A stretch of 21,714 bases of DNA from BRH-c25 sp964574195 (GCA_964574195.1 CAZNMO010000067.1:1-21714); one strand, 5' to 3'; shown: positions 1 through 6,979, counted from the first letter of the stretch. Notes: generated by a model from the letters alone, not told the origin. Numbers and translations: made by a program.

Positions 1-19
1 AAAGCATAGGGAAAAATGG

Positions 20-25
20 TATAAT
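20..25 (+). promoter_or_regulatory. Possible -10 box of a promoter for the first gene
   Basis: A perfect TATAAT lies 29 bases before the start codon of the MBL-fold gene. Its -35 box would fall at or just outside the left window edge, so only half of the promoter can be seen. An AGGAGGAG ribosome binding site follows at 41-48. Confidence 0.35.
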
Positions 26-53
26 TCATATATAGTACATAGGAGGAGATATC

Positions 54-962
54 ATGGGCTATAGGCTTGTACACGTTACCGGAAATACCTATTATCTTGA
101 CGGAGCAGCCAAGATAGGAATTATAAAAAATGTTGAAGACCCTTCCAGGAGCATAGTAATTGACACCGGTCTAGATGACGATGCCGGAAGAAGGCTTCTG
201 AAAATCATGCAGGAGAATGGCANNNNNNNNNNGAGCGTCGGAGCAATAATAAACACTCACTCCCATGCCGACCACTGCGGCGGCAACAGTATTGTGAGGG
301 GGCGGACCGGCTGCAGCATTTATGCTCCGCCCTTTGACAAAGGGCTTATTGAATATCCCGAGTTAGAGCCCTTTTACCTTTATTCTGCCTATCCACTGAA
401 AGAAATGGAGAACAAATTCCTTCTGGCAAAGGGCACAAAGGTTGACCGTGTTGTAGAGGCCGGAAGGCAGAATATATTGGGAGTTGAGCTGGAAATAGTG
501 CCACTGCCGGGACATATGCCGGGAATGATAGGCGTTGCTTCTCTGGACAATGTACTTTTTGCAGGGGACTCATTCTTTTCACCCTATCTGCTTGAGAAGC
601 ACGGTATACCCTATTTTACCGGAATAGGTGAGTCTATTGATACTCTTGAAAGTCTCAAGCTCATGGGTTATGATTACTATGTGCCCAGTCACGGTGATGC
701 CCTGGATTCCCCCGGGGATACCCTTGACGCCAACATACGGGTGCTTCAGGACAATATAAGCTATATAGCTGATATTTGCAGAGTGCCGCTGGACAGGGAG
801 GAAATAACAGCCAGGCTCATGGACAAATATGGGATAAACCAGAGTATACCACAGTATTATCTTACTATTTCAACTGCGTCAGCATTCCTGAGCCACATGA
901 CCAACCAGAGGATACTGACAACATTATTTGAAGATAACAAGTTGAAGTTTACTACGACTTAA
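54..962 (+). CDS. MBL-fold metallo-hydrolase
   Basis: A metallo-beta-lactamase-fold hydrolase of 302 residues, cytoplasmic (no signal peptide). The metal-binding HxHxDH signature is complete in THSHADHCGG (H69, H71, D73, H74). It is followed by H154 in PLPGHMPG, D172 in FAGDS and H213 in VPSHGD, so a dinuclear zinc or iron site is expected. The substrate cannot be told: the family includes glyoxalase II, lactonases, sulfur-transfer enzymes and flavodiiron-type domains, and no extra domain narrows it. The start is the ATG 5 bases after AGGAGGAG. Ten Ns at 223-232 hide about four residues (57-60) just before the active-site motif. The frame is open on both sides of the gap, so the gene is probably intact. 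It precedes a PP-loop gene by 140 bases of repeat-like sequence, with no terminator seen. Confidence 0.85.
   Translation: MGYRLVHVTGNTYYLDGAAKIGIIKNVEDPSRSIVIDTGLDDDAGRRLLKIMQENGXXXXSVGAIINTHSHADHCGGNSIVRGRTGCSIYAPPFDKGLIEYPELEPFYLYSAYPLKEMENKFLLAKGTKVDRVVEAGRQNILGVELEIVPLPGHMPGMIGVASLDNVLFAGDSFFSPYLLEKHGIPYFTGIGESIDTLESLKLMGYDYYVPSHGDALDSPGDTLDANIRVLQDNISYIADICRVPLDREEITARLMDKYGINQSIPQYYLTISTASAFLSHMTNQRILTTLFEDNKLKFTTT
223..232. other. Assembly gap (10 N)
   Basis: Ten undetermined bases inside the MBL-fold gene. The reading frame continues correctly across them, so the true gap length is probably 10 or differs from 10 by a multiple of three. A short uncalled stretch is more likely than a large scaffold gap. 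Confidence 0.95.
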
Positions 963-984
963 CATACAATAATCATCTGATATG

Positions 985-1075
985 GTTGCGGGTTTCGGGT
1001 TTCGCGTTTCTCGATTGGGGCAGTGCTTCGAAGCCTTGCTTGAACGGGCGTAACACTCAATGCGCAACTCGTAAC
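985..1075. repeat. Degenerate inverted-repeat island
   Basis: The gap between the first two genes holds three tandem heptamer-like units (GGTTTCG, GGTTTCG, CGTTTCT; 985-1013). At 1049-1075 there is a CGTAAC/GCAACTCGTAAC stretch whose reverse complement (GTTACGAGTTGCG...) resembles the left block. Between them is a CTTCGAAG core. This has the look of a decayed dispersed intergenic repeat. It is noncoding: no ribosome binding site or conserved start is present, and the downstream gene starts after it at 1103. Confidence 0.35.
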
Positions 1076-1102
1076 AAAAATCGCGAAAGGATTGATGGAC
1101 AT

Positions 1103-2098
1103 ATGACCAAAGCTCTTGCGCTTATTTCTGGGGGGCTTGACAGCATACTGGCGGCCAAAGTCATAAAAAATCAAGGGATCGAAGTTGTGGGGGTATGCTT
1201 TGCATCTGCTTTCTTCGGCTCCAGGAATGCCGAAAAAATGGCGGCGCAGATAGATATGCCCTTGATAGTAGTAGATTTTACAGAAGATCATCTAAAGATG
1301 ACAAAGAATCCCAAGCATGGCTACGGAAAAAATATGAACCCATGCATCGACTGCCATGCGATGATGTTGAAATATGCCGGCAGGATGCTGGAGGAGCAGA
1401 AGGCAGATTTTCTGATAACCGGAGAGGTGCTGGATCAGAGGCCGATGTCGCAGAACAAAAAATCTCTGGGCATAGTTCAGAGGGAATCGGGCTTTGAGGA
1501 AAAGATACTGAGGCCTCTGTGTGCTCTTAATCTTCAGCCTACACAGATGGAAACCGATGGACTTGTTGACAGGACAAGACTCCTGGGAATTTCCGGCAAG
1601 TCAAGGAAACCACAGATGGAGCTGGCAGCAAAGCTTGGTATAATAGAATATCCTTCTCCGGCAGGAGGCTGCATGCTTACTGAGCCGCAGTTTTCCAACA
1701 GGCTGAGAGACCTGTATGACCACGGCAAGGAAGCTGTGGAGCCTATGGACGTTGAACTGCTCAAGGTCGGCAGGCACATGAGGTTCTCGGAAACCGCAAA
1801 AATCGTTTGCTCAAGAAATGAGAACGAATATGAACTGCTTATGAAGCTTATAAAGCCGGAGTATTATATATTTGATACCGCTGAGTGCACCGGGTCTACG
1901 GTAGTGCTTGTATCGGCTAAGGGAGCATTGCCTTCTGAAAAGGATATGGCATTCGCAGCCTCAGTTGCTGCAAGATACAGCAAGGATAAGGAAAAGGTGA
2001 GCGTAAGAATAAAATACAAGAAGAAAACTGATACTGAATATAGATTTATTGATGTGATGCCAATTACCGATGAGGATATCAGGAAATATCTGCTGTAG
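1103..2098 (+). CDS. PP-loop ATPase (ThiI/MnmA-like) with C-terminal NFACT-R/DUF814-like domain
   Basis: Predicted 331-residue adenylating enzyme of the PP-loop superfamily that modifies tRNA with sulfur (ThiI, MnmA, TtcA relatives). The N-terminal loop SGGLDS (residues 9-14) binds ATP. A NPCIDCH motif (near residue 80) and the Cys in PAGGCMLTEP (near 188) could carry persulfide sulfur or a metal. The C-terminal third, from about residue 218 (VGRHMRFSE...SRNENEYELL...GSTVVLV), resembles the NFACT-R (DUF814) RNA-binding module, which would position a tRNA substrate. The reading frame is open further upstream to 986, but the ATG at 1103 directly precedes the conserved MTKALALISGGLDS start, and the upstream extension is made of repeat-like sequence. 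A GAAAGG at 1085-1090 is a poor ribosome binding site. The exact tRNA position modified cannot be deduced. Confidence 0.75.
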   Translation: MTKALALISGGLDSILAAKVIKNQGIEVVGVCFASAFFGSRNAEKMAAQIDMPLIVVDFTEDHLKMTKNPKHGYGKNMNPCIDCHAMMLKYAGRMLEEQKADFLITGEVLDQRPMSQNKKSLGIVQRESGFEEKILRPLCALNLQPTQMETDGLVDRTRLLGISGKSRKPQMELAAKLGIIEYPSPAGGCMLTEPQFSNRLRDLYDHGKEAVEPMDVELLKVGRHMRFSETAKIVCSRNENEYELLMKLIKPEYYIFDTAECTGSTVVLVSAKGALPSEKDMAFAASVAARYSKDKEKVSVRIKYKKKTDTEYRFIDVMPITDEDIRKYLL

Positions 2099-2108
2099 GA
2101 GCAAAAAG

Positions 2109-2162
2109 CCTTCCTCTTGAGAGAAGGTGGTGCGGAGCACCGGATGAGGTGTCGAATGAGGT
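2109..2162 (+). repeat. Two-hairpin dispersed element, copy A
   Basis: Hairpin 1 is CCTTCCTC / TTGA loop / GAGAAGG (2109-2127, with one bulged C). Hairpin 2 is GGTGC / GGA / GCACC (2129-2141). The tail is GGATGAGGTG (2142-2151), and ATGAGGTG is repeated at 2155-2162. The final GAGGTG sits 6 bases before the ATG of the DUF1934 gene and serves as its ribosome binding site. Copies B, C and D are at 12729, 12951 and 21582. Confidence 0.75.
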
Positions 2163-2168
2163 GTAAAA

Positions 2169-2597
2169 ATGACAGACAGAAAACCCATAAAACTTCATAT
2201 AAAATCTTCCCAGACAGACAGTCAGGGCAATTCCAACGATACTGAATTCTACACTGAGGGAAGCTATCGTGAGGAGAACGGTATCAGATATCTGAGCTAT
2301 GAGGAATCAGAACTGTCCGGTATGGAAGGTACTACCACCATACTTGAATTGGAAGGGGAAGAGGCAGCCTTGGTAAGAAAAGGGGCAATAAACACAAGGC
2401 TGTTCTTCAAGACAGGCTGCGAAACTGAGACACTGTACGACACATCATATGGAGTAATTGATTTTTCTATTCTTACACAAAAGCTCGATATAAAGATTTG
2501 TAATGATCTGATATATAGTGTATACTTGAAGTACAGGCTCAGAATGGGCCCGGAGGAAGCCTATCAGAATGAGATGACAATAACAGTAACATATTAA
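2169..2597 (+). CDS. DUF1934 domain protein (YwiB-like beta-barrel)
   Basis: A 142-residue protein matching the DUF1934/YwiB family of small Firmicutes calycin-like beta-barrels. Recognisable family features are the N-terminal strand IKLHIKSSQTDSQG, the segment YREENGIRYLSYEESELSGMEGTTTILELEGEEAALVRKG and the C-terminal LRMGPEEAYQNEMTITVTY. There is no signal peptide or membrane segment. The biochemical role of the family is unknown to me. The ATG follows GAGGTG supplied by the tail of the upstream two-hairpin element, so its translation signal appears to come from a repeat. The stop codon lies inside the stem of a terminator-like hairpin, separating the gene from the sigma-54 activator downstream. 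Length is normal for the family. Confidence 0.85.
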   Translation: MTDRKPIKLHIKSSQTDSQGNSNDTEFYTEGSYREENGIRYLSYEESELSGMEGTTTILELEGEEAALVRKGAINTRLFFKTGCETETLYDTSYGVIDFSILTQKLDIKICNDLIYSVYLKYRLRMGPEEAYQNEMTITVTY

Positions 2598-2623
2598 AGC
2601 AGGTGAAGCGTTACCTGCTTTAA
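2594..2623. terminator. Hairpin terminator after the DUF1934 gene
   Basis: A perfect 11-bp stem, TTAAAGCAGGT (2594-2604) paired with ACCTGCTTTAA (2613-2623), has an 8-base loop. The T-run is short on the + strand, so termination may be partial. A second small hairpin GCCGA/ATAA/TCGGC follows at 2637-2650, before the activator gene. Confidence 0.55.
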
Positions 2624-2675
2624 AAATGGTTATCATGCCGAATAATCGGCGTAGTCTTTGAAAGGAGGCAGAAGC

Positions 2676-4079
2676 TTGTTAAATTCATTGTTCAAGGAAA
2701 ACATAGAAGATATTCTGGACAATATATCCGAAGGTATCCATATAGTGGACAGCTCAGGGAAAATAGTCTATTACAACAAATTTGCAGCGGAGCTGGACAG
2801 CATTAATCCCGAGGATGCCATCGGCAGGCACATACTTGAGATATATCCGTCGCTAACGGAGGAAACGAGTACAATATTAAATACCATAAAGACAGGAAAA
2901 CCCATACTTGATTATCAGCAAGCATTCAGAAATTATAAAGGCGTCCATATAACCACCATTAATTCTACTATACCGATAATTTCCGGTAAGCGCGTTGTCG
3001 GAGCAGTGGAGGTTTCAAGAGATATAACAGAAGTAAAGAAGCTTTCTGAAAAGGTAGTTGATCTTCAGGCACAGTTATTGAAGGATATAAAGAGCGAAAA
3101 AAGCTATGATGGGAGCAAGGCTTTTTTCAATTTTGCAGATATAATAGGGACCTCTGAAATAATGCTTAAGCTGAAGAAGGATGCTCTTACTGTTTCTTCA
3201 TCGCCGTCACCAATCATGGTATATGGGGAAACAGGCACAGGCAAAGAGCTTCTGGTACATGCCATACACAATGCAAGCCCCAGAAGGGACAAACCATTTA
3301 TCGCCCAAAATTGTGCGGCACTTCCGGAGACTCTACTGGAGAGTATACTTTTTGGTACCATCAGGGGCAGCTTCACAGGGGCTGAGAACAGGCCCGGGCT
3401 TTTCGAGATAGCCAATGGAGGAACGCTGTTCCTGGATGAGATCAATTCCATGTCCCTGACCCTGCAGGCAAAGCTGCTCAGGGTAATACAGGATGGAAAC
3501 GTAAGGCGAGTAGGCGACACCAGGACTACACATGTGGATGTAAGAATAGTGACTGCAATAAATATCGATCCGAGGCAGGCCCTGCAGGACAAAACGCTGA
3601 GGGATGACCTGTTCTTCAGGTTAAGTGTAATTTCACTGAAGATGCCGGCCTTGAGAGAAAAAAGGGACGATATAAGGCTCCTGATCGAGCATTTTATAAA
3701 GAAATATAACAAACGTCTTTATAAGAATGTCAAATATGTCAGCGATGAGGTAGAGGAATTCTTTATGAGCTATTCCTGGCCGGGCAATGTAAGAGAACTG
3801 GAGCACGCCATTGAAGGTGCTATGAATATTGCTGACGGCGATAAAATCACAAGCAAATGCCTTCCCTATTATCTGGGTGAAGTATACGGGAAGTCCGATG
3901 AGGATCAGGAGGAGCATGACATCAGATCCCTGAAGGAGTCCTTATACAACCTGGAGAGGAATCTGATAGAAAAGGCCCTGAAAAAAAGCGACGGCAATGT
4001 GACAAAGGCAGCCGACATGCTTGATGTACCGAGGCAGACACTACAATACAAAATAAGCAAATACAACATAAGACTCTAG
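2676..4079 (+). CDS. Sigma-54-dependent transcriptional activator (PAS / AAA+ / Fis HTH)
   Basis: A 467-residue enhancer-binding protein that activates RNA polymerase carrying sigma-54. An N-terminal PAS sensor (about residues 8-125, NISEGIHIVDSSGKIVYYN...) is followed by a short coiled linker. The AAA+ domain has Walker A GETGTGKE (near 184), the sigma-54 contact loop as GSFTGA (231-236; the usual form is GAFTGA) and Walker B TLFLDEIN (near 250). A Fis-type helix-turn-helix lies at the C-terminus (NVTKAADMLDVPRQTLQYKI). There is no receiver domain, so it probably responds to a small ligand through PAS. I chose the TTG at 2676, 7 bases after AAGGAGG (2662-2668), over the TTG at 2658, which lies upstream of that site. 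Its position directly before a -24/-12 promoter and the lysine operon suggests it is the operon's own activator (inference). A 13-bp terminator ends it. Confidence 0.92.
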   Translation: MLNSLFKENIEDILDNISEGIHIVDSSGKIVYYNKFAAELDSINPEDAIGRHILEIYPSLTEETSTILNTIKTGKPILDYQQAFRNYKGVHITTINSTIPIISGKRVVGAVEVSRDITEVKKLSEKVVDLQAQLLKDIKSEKSYDGSKAFFNFADIIGTSEIMLKLKKDALTVSSSPSPIMVYGETGTGKELLVHAIHNASPRRDKPFIAQNCAALPETLLESILFGTIRGSFTGAENRPGLFEIANGGTLFLDEINSMSLTLQAKLLRVIQDGNVRRVGDTRTTHVDVRIVTAINIDPRQALQDKTLRDDLFFRLSVISLKMPALREKRDDIRLLIEHFIKKYNKRLYKNVKYVSDEVEEFFMSYSWPGNVRELEHAIEGAMNIADGDKITSKCLPYYLGEVYGKSDEDQEEHDIRSLKESLYNLERNLIEKALKKSDGNVTKAADMLDVPRQTLQYKISKYNIRL

Positions 4080-4113
4080 AGTAAGGACTGCAAATTGGTA
4101 GCAGACAGTTCGA

Positions 4114-4168
4114 TGTCATCCTGAACAAAGTGAAGGATCTAAGATTCTTCGCTTCACTCAGAATGACA
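4114..4168. repeat. Long palindromic intergenic repeat (TGTCATYCTGA family)
   Basis: Two 27-base arms (4114-4140 and 4142-4168) are separated by a single A. The left arm begins TGTCATCCTGAACAAAG and ends GAAGGATCT. The right arm is its inverted counterpart ending CTCAGAATGACA. Comparing one arm with the reverse complement of the other gives six differences, all transitions. The sequence resembles the widely dispersed TCATTCTGAGCGAAGCGAAG-type repeats of many bacterial genomes. A single related arm lies after kamE at 12019-12045. It sits in the tail of the activator gene before the terminator. Confidence 0.75.
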
Positions 4169-4257
4169 GGTAAGCCTTTTGCGTTTGTGCAAGGTTGCGT
4201 TTGCGCCGAATTTTAGGCATTAATGTTGGGATAATCAATTTACAAAGCAGATATAGT

Positions 4258-4290
4258 AAAAGCACTCATTAAAAAATGAGTGCTTTTTTG
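4258..4290. terminator. Rho-independent terminator after the sigma-54 activator gene
   Basis: A perfect 13-bp stem pairs AAAAGCACTCATT (4258-4270) with AATGAGTGCTTTT (4275-4287) around an AAAA loop, and is followed by more Ts. It isolates the activator gene from the downstream operon, which therefore needs its own promoter. The A/T flanks also make it usable from the other strand. Confidence 0.9.
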
Positions 4291-4293
4291 TTT

Positions 4294-4344
4294 GCATACT
4301 GCTTGAATATGCGGTGTTGAGCGATTTATAGCTGGAATATCGGG
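4294..4344 (+). promoter_or_regulatory. Candidate upstream activating sequence for the sigma-54 activator
   Basis: Two similar blocks, GCTTGAATATGCGG (4301-4314) and GCTGGAATATCGGG (4331-4344), start exactly 30 bases apart, close to three helical turns. The first also sits in an inverted repeat GCATA-N9-TATGC (4294-4312). The blocks end about 25 bases before the -24/-12 promoter, right after the upstream terminator. This fits tandem sites for an enhancer-binding protein, although they are closer to the promoter than the typical 80-150 bases. That they bind the neighbouring activator is inferred. Confidence 0.45.
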
Positions 4345-4368
4345 ATAAAATAATCCATGTGAAAACAA

Positions 4369-4386
4369 TTGGCACATAACTTGCAT
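4369..4386 (+). promoter_or_regulatory. Sigma-54 (-24/-12) promoter of the kdd-kam operon
   Basis: TTGGCACATAACTTGCAT matches the sigma-54 consensus (TGGCAC-N5-TTGCA), with GG (4371-4372) and GC (4383-4384) separated by the required 10 bases. Transcription would start near 4396, giving a leader of about 75 bases before the kdd start codon. No competing TTGACA/TATAAT pair is obvious here. The neighbouring PAS-type activator is the natural partner. Confidence 0.85.
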
Positions 4387-4470
4387 ATGTTAAAAAAGTA
4401 ACAAGCTTAATAAGCAAATAAGCATGTATGAATTTTTATCATAAATGTAATTAAGGAGGAAGAGTAACAC

Positions 4471-5511
4471 ATGAAAAAGGGATGCAAATATGGTACTCAC
4501 AGAGTTATTGAACCGGTTGGTGTATTGCCGCAGCCGGCGAACAAGATCAGCAACAACATGGATGAGATCTTCGGCAATGAAATACTCATCAATGTACAGA
4601 CCCTGAACATCGACTCTGCAAGCTTCACACAGATAGAAGAGCAGGCAGGCGGAGATGAGAAGAAGATAGCAGAGATCATGCTCGGAATAGTTGAAAAGCA
4701 GGGGAAACACAGGAATCCTGTAACAGGCTCAGGCGGAATGCTCATAGGAACAGTTGAAAAGATAGGGCCGGCGCTGGAAGGCAAAACTGATTTAAAGGTC
4801 GGCGATAAGATAGCAACACTTGTATCACTTTCACTGACTCCTCTCAGAATTGACAAGATAAAGGAAATCAGAAAAGACATTGACCAGGTCGATATCGAAG
4901 GTAAAGCTATACTTTTCGAAAGCGGAATATATGCAAAGCTGCCAACAGACATGCCTGAAAAGCTTGCACTTTCAGCTCTTGACGTAGCTGGCGCACCTGC
5001 TCAGACTGCAAAGCTGGTAAAGCCGGGAGATACAGTATTCATTATCGGTGCTGGCGGAAAATCCGGAGTACTTTGCTGCTACGAAGCAAAGAGAAGAGCT
5101 GGTGTAACTGGTAAGGTCATCGGTTGCTGCGGAAGTCCTAAGAGTGCAGAAAGATTAAAAAAACTGGGCTTCTGTGATGAAGTTTTCGTAGGCAACGCAA
5201 AGATGCCTGTTGAAGTAATGAACAAGGTTTCCGAGTTTACAGACGGACAGATGGCAGACCTCACTATCAACTGCGTAAACATCCCTGATACAGAAATGAC
5301 AAGCATACTTTCAACAAAGGATACAGGTCTGGTATACTTCTTCAGCATGGCAACAAGCTTCACAAAGGCAGCTCTGGGAGCTGAAGGCGTAGGCAGCGAC
5401 GTTACAATGATAATGGGTAACGGTTATACAAAAGGCCATGCAGAAATAACACTGCAGATACTCAGAGATAGCAAGGAACTTAGAGACCTTTTCACAGAGC
5501 TGTACGCATAA
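4471..5511 (+). CDS. kdd: L-erythro-3,5-diaminohexanoate dehydrogenase
   Basis: A 346-residue NAD(P)-dependent dehydrogenase of lysine fermentation. It oxidatively deaminates 3,5-diaminohexanoate to 3-keto-5-aminohexanoate, releasing ammonium. The N-terminus (KKGCKYGTHRVIEPVGVLPQ) and the middle segment (NIDSASFTQIEEQAGGD) are characteristic of clostridial Kdd. The cofactor-binding Rossmann motif is VFIIGAGGKSG, near residue 190, within a medium-chain-dehydrogenase-like layout. It is cytoplasmic. The ATG follows AAGGAGG (4453-4459) with a slightly long 11-base spacer. It is the first gene after the sigma-54 promoter and lies 103 bases before kamA. Being first in the operon while acting after both mutases is a gene-order quirk, not evidence of a different role. 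The substrate call rests on both sequence and the kam context. Confidence 0.92.
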   Translation: MKKGCKYGTHRVIEPVGVLPQPANKISNNMDEIFGNEILINVQTLNIDSASFTQIEEQAGGDEKKIAEIMLGIVEKQGKHRNPVTGSGGMLIGTVEKIGPALEGKTDLKVGDKIATLVSLSLTPLRIDKIKEIRKDIDQVDIEGKAILFESGIYAKLPTDMPEKLALSALDVAGAPAQTAKLVKPGDTVFIIGAGGKSGVLCCYEAKRRAGVTGKVIGCCGSPKSAERLKKLGFCDEVFVGNAKMPVEVMNKVSEFTDGQMADLTINCVNIPDTEMTSILSTKDTGLVYFFSMATSFTKAALGAEGVGSDVTMIMGNGYTKGHAEITLQILRDSKELRDLFTELYA

Positions 5512-5515
5512 ATGA

Positions 5516-5575
5516 GTCATAGGCCATAGGCAAGTGGCAATTTCATTGCCCATATCCCATTGCCCATAGCCATAT
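5516..5575. repeat. Intergenic repeat of TAGGC/GGCAAT/CCCAT words between kdd and kamA
   Basis: The sequence is built from repeated words: CATAGGC, GGCAAT, ATTGCC, CCCAT and CATAGCCATA. It contains a hairpin GGCAAT/TTC/ATTGCC (5536-5550) and a looser outer inverted repeat of GGCCATAGGCAA against TTGCCCATAGCC. It lacks a T-tract, so it is not a terminator. Within it, TGGCAATTTCATTGCC also has sigma-54-like GG-N10-GC spacing, probably by chance. Confidence 0.5.
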
Positions 5576-5614
5576 CCAATAAACTTACCCTAAATAAATA
5601 AGGAGGTAAACACG

Positions 5615-6916
5615 TTGAGAAATTACAAAGACATACCCTTGTGGAAGGATGTTACTCCTGAACAGTGGAACGACTGGAAATGGCAGGTATCACACAGACT
5701 GACAACAGTCGAGCAGATGAAGCAGGTAGTAAACCTGACTCCTGAAGAAGAAGCAGGAGTTCAGGAATGCCTGAAGACCTTAAGAGGAGCGATCACTCCA
5801 TATTATGCATCACTTATGGATCCCAACGATCCCAATTGTCCCGTAAGAAAGCAGGCTATACCTACATCAGCAGAGCTTCATCAGGCAGAGGCGGACATGC
5901 TTGACCCTCTCCATGAGGATGAGGATTCGCCGGTACCAGGCCTTACACACAGATATCCGGACAGGGCGCTGCTTCTTATAACAGACCAGTGCTCAATGTA
6001 CTGCAGACACTGTACAAGAAGAAGATTTGCAGGACAGCATGACGAGCAGATGCCTATGGAAAGGATCGACAAAGCAATTGAATATATCAGGAACACACCT
6101 GTTATAAGGGATGTACTTCTCTCCGGAGGAGATCCTCTCCTTGTAAGCGACGATGTGCTTGAATACATCATAAAGAAGCTTAGGGAGATAGACCATGTGG
6201 AAATAGTCAGACTTGGTTCAAGGACTCCTGTGGTTATGCCTCAAAGAATAACAGACGACCTTGTAAACATGCTGAAAAAGTATCATCCGGTATGGCTCAA
6301 CACACATTTCAACCATCCGAAGGAAATAACAGCTGAGTCAGCTGCTGCCTGCAACAAACTTGCAAACGCAGGTATCGTGCTTGGAAATCAGTCAGTACTT
6401 CTCAGGGGAGTCAACGACTGTGTTCATATCATGAGGGATCTTGTACATGGTCTGGTTAAAATGAGAGTAAGACCATATTATATATACCAGTGCGATCTTT
6501 CAATGGGAATTGAGCACTTCAGGACAACAGTATCAAAAGGTATTGAGATAATAGAAGGCTTGAGAGGACATACCTCCGGCTTCTGCGTACCGACCTTCGT
6601 TGTAGACGCACCGGGCGGCGGCGGAAAGACACCGGTAATGCCTCAGTACGTGATCTCGCAGAACAAGAACAAGGTAATACTCAGGAACTTCGAAGGCGTT
6701 ATCACAACCTACACAGAGCCTGAATACATCGAAGAGCCATGCAACTGCGACGTATGCAAGGGCAAGAAGAATGACAAGCTTTCAGGTGTAGCAGGACTTC
6801 TTGAAGGAAATGCAATGAACCTGGAACCAACAGAAATGCTGAGAAAAGACAGAGCAAAAGCCAGAATGGCGAAAGAAGGCGGCAACTGCTGCTGCAGCAG
6901 CAACTGCCACGAATAA
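5615..6916 (+). CDS. kamA: Lysine 2,3-aminomutase
   Basis: A radical-SAM, PLP-dependent enzyme of 433 residues converting L-lysine to L-beta-lysine, the entry step of lysine fermentation. The [4Fe-4S] motif is CSMYCRHC (C126, C130, C133). The PLP lysine is K338 in PGGGGKTP. D294 and D331 match the lysine-binding aspartates. A structural zinc site is C269, C376, C378 and C381 (EPCNCDVC). From memory these all sit at +1 relative to the Clostridium subterminale SB4 enzyme, which supports full function. The start is a TTG 8 bases after AAGGAGG (5600-5606). The C-terminus adds an unusual Cys-rich tail (GGNCCCSSNCHE). Its codons for the Cys/Ser run form a 16-base perfect palindrome at 6887-6902. 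It is followed 63 bases later by kamB. Confidence 0.97.
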   Translation: MRNYKDIPLWKDVTPEQWNDWKWQVSHRLTTVEQMKQVVNLTPEEEAGVQECLKTLRGAITPYYASLMDPNDPNCPVRKQAIPTSAELHQAEADMLDPLHEDEDSPVPGLTHRYPDRALLLITDQCSMYCRHCTRRRFAGQHDEQMPMERIDKAIEYIRNTPVIRDVLLSGGDPLLVSDDVLEYIIKKLREIDHVEIVRLGSRTPVVMPQRITDDLVNMLKKYHPVWLNTHFNHPKEITAESAAACNKLANAGIVLGNQSVLLRGVNDCVHIMRDLVHGLVKMRVRPYYIYQCDLSMGIEHFRTTVSKGIEIIEGLRGHTSGFCVPTFVVDAPGGGGKTPVMPQYVISQNKNKVILRNFEGVITTYTEPEYIEEPCNCDVCKGKKNDKLSGVAGLLEGNAMNLEPTEMLRKDRAKARMAKEGGNCCCSSNCHE

Positions 6917-6921
6917 ATTAT

Positions 6922-6948
6922 GTAAGGGCGAACGTTGTTCGCCCCTAC
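6922..6948. repeat. Short palindromic repeat between kamA and kamB (GTAGGGGCGAAC type)
   Basis: Left arm GTAAGGGCGAAC (6922-6933), loop GTT and right arm GTTCGCCCCTAC (6937-6948) give a 12-bp stem with one A/C mismatch. GGGGCGAAC-like palindromes are common dispersed elements in bacterial intergenic DNA. There is no T-tract, so it is unlikely to terminate, but it could stabilise the kamA end of the mRNA. Confidence 0.6.
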
Positions 6949-6979
6949 CTTCTTCTACCACTTGCAAAAGGAGCGGAAT

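Noticed and set aside
986..1102. N-terminal extension of the PP-loop protein from an upstream start
   Set aside because: The extension is encoded by repeat-like DNA, contains no family residues and has no ribosome binding site. The ATG at 1103 matches the conserved protein start.
3104..3712. Long open frame on the minus strand opposite the AAA+ domain of the activator
   Set aside because: It is low-complexity Ser/Leu-rich translation typical of the antisense of a coding region. The + strand frame carries all AAA+ motifs.
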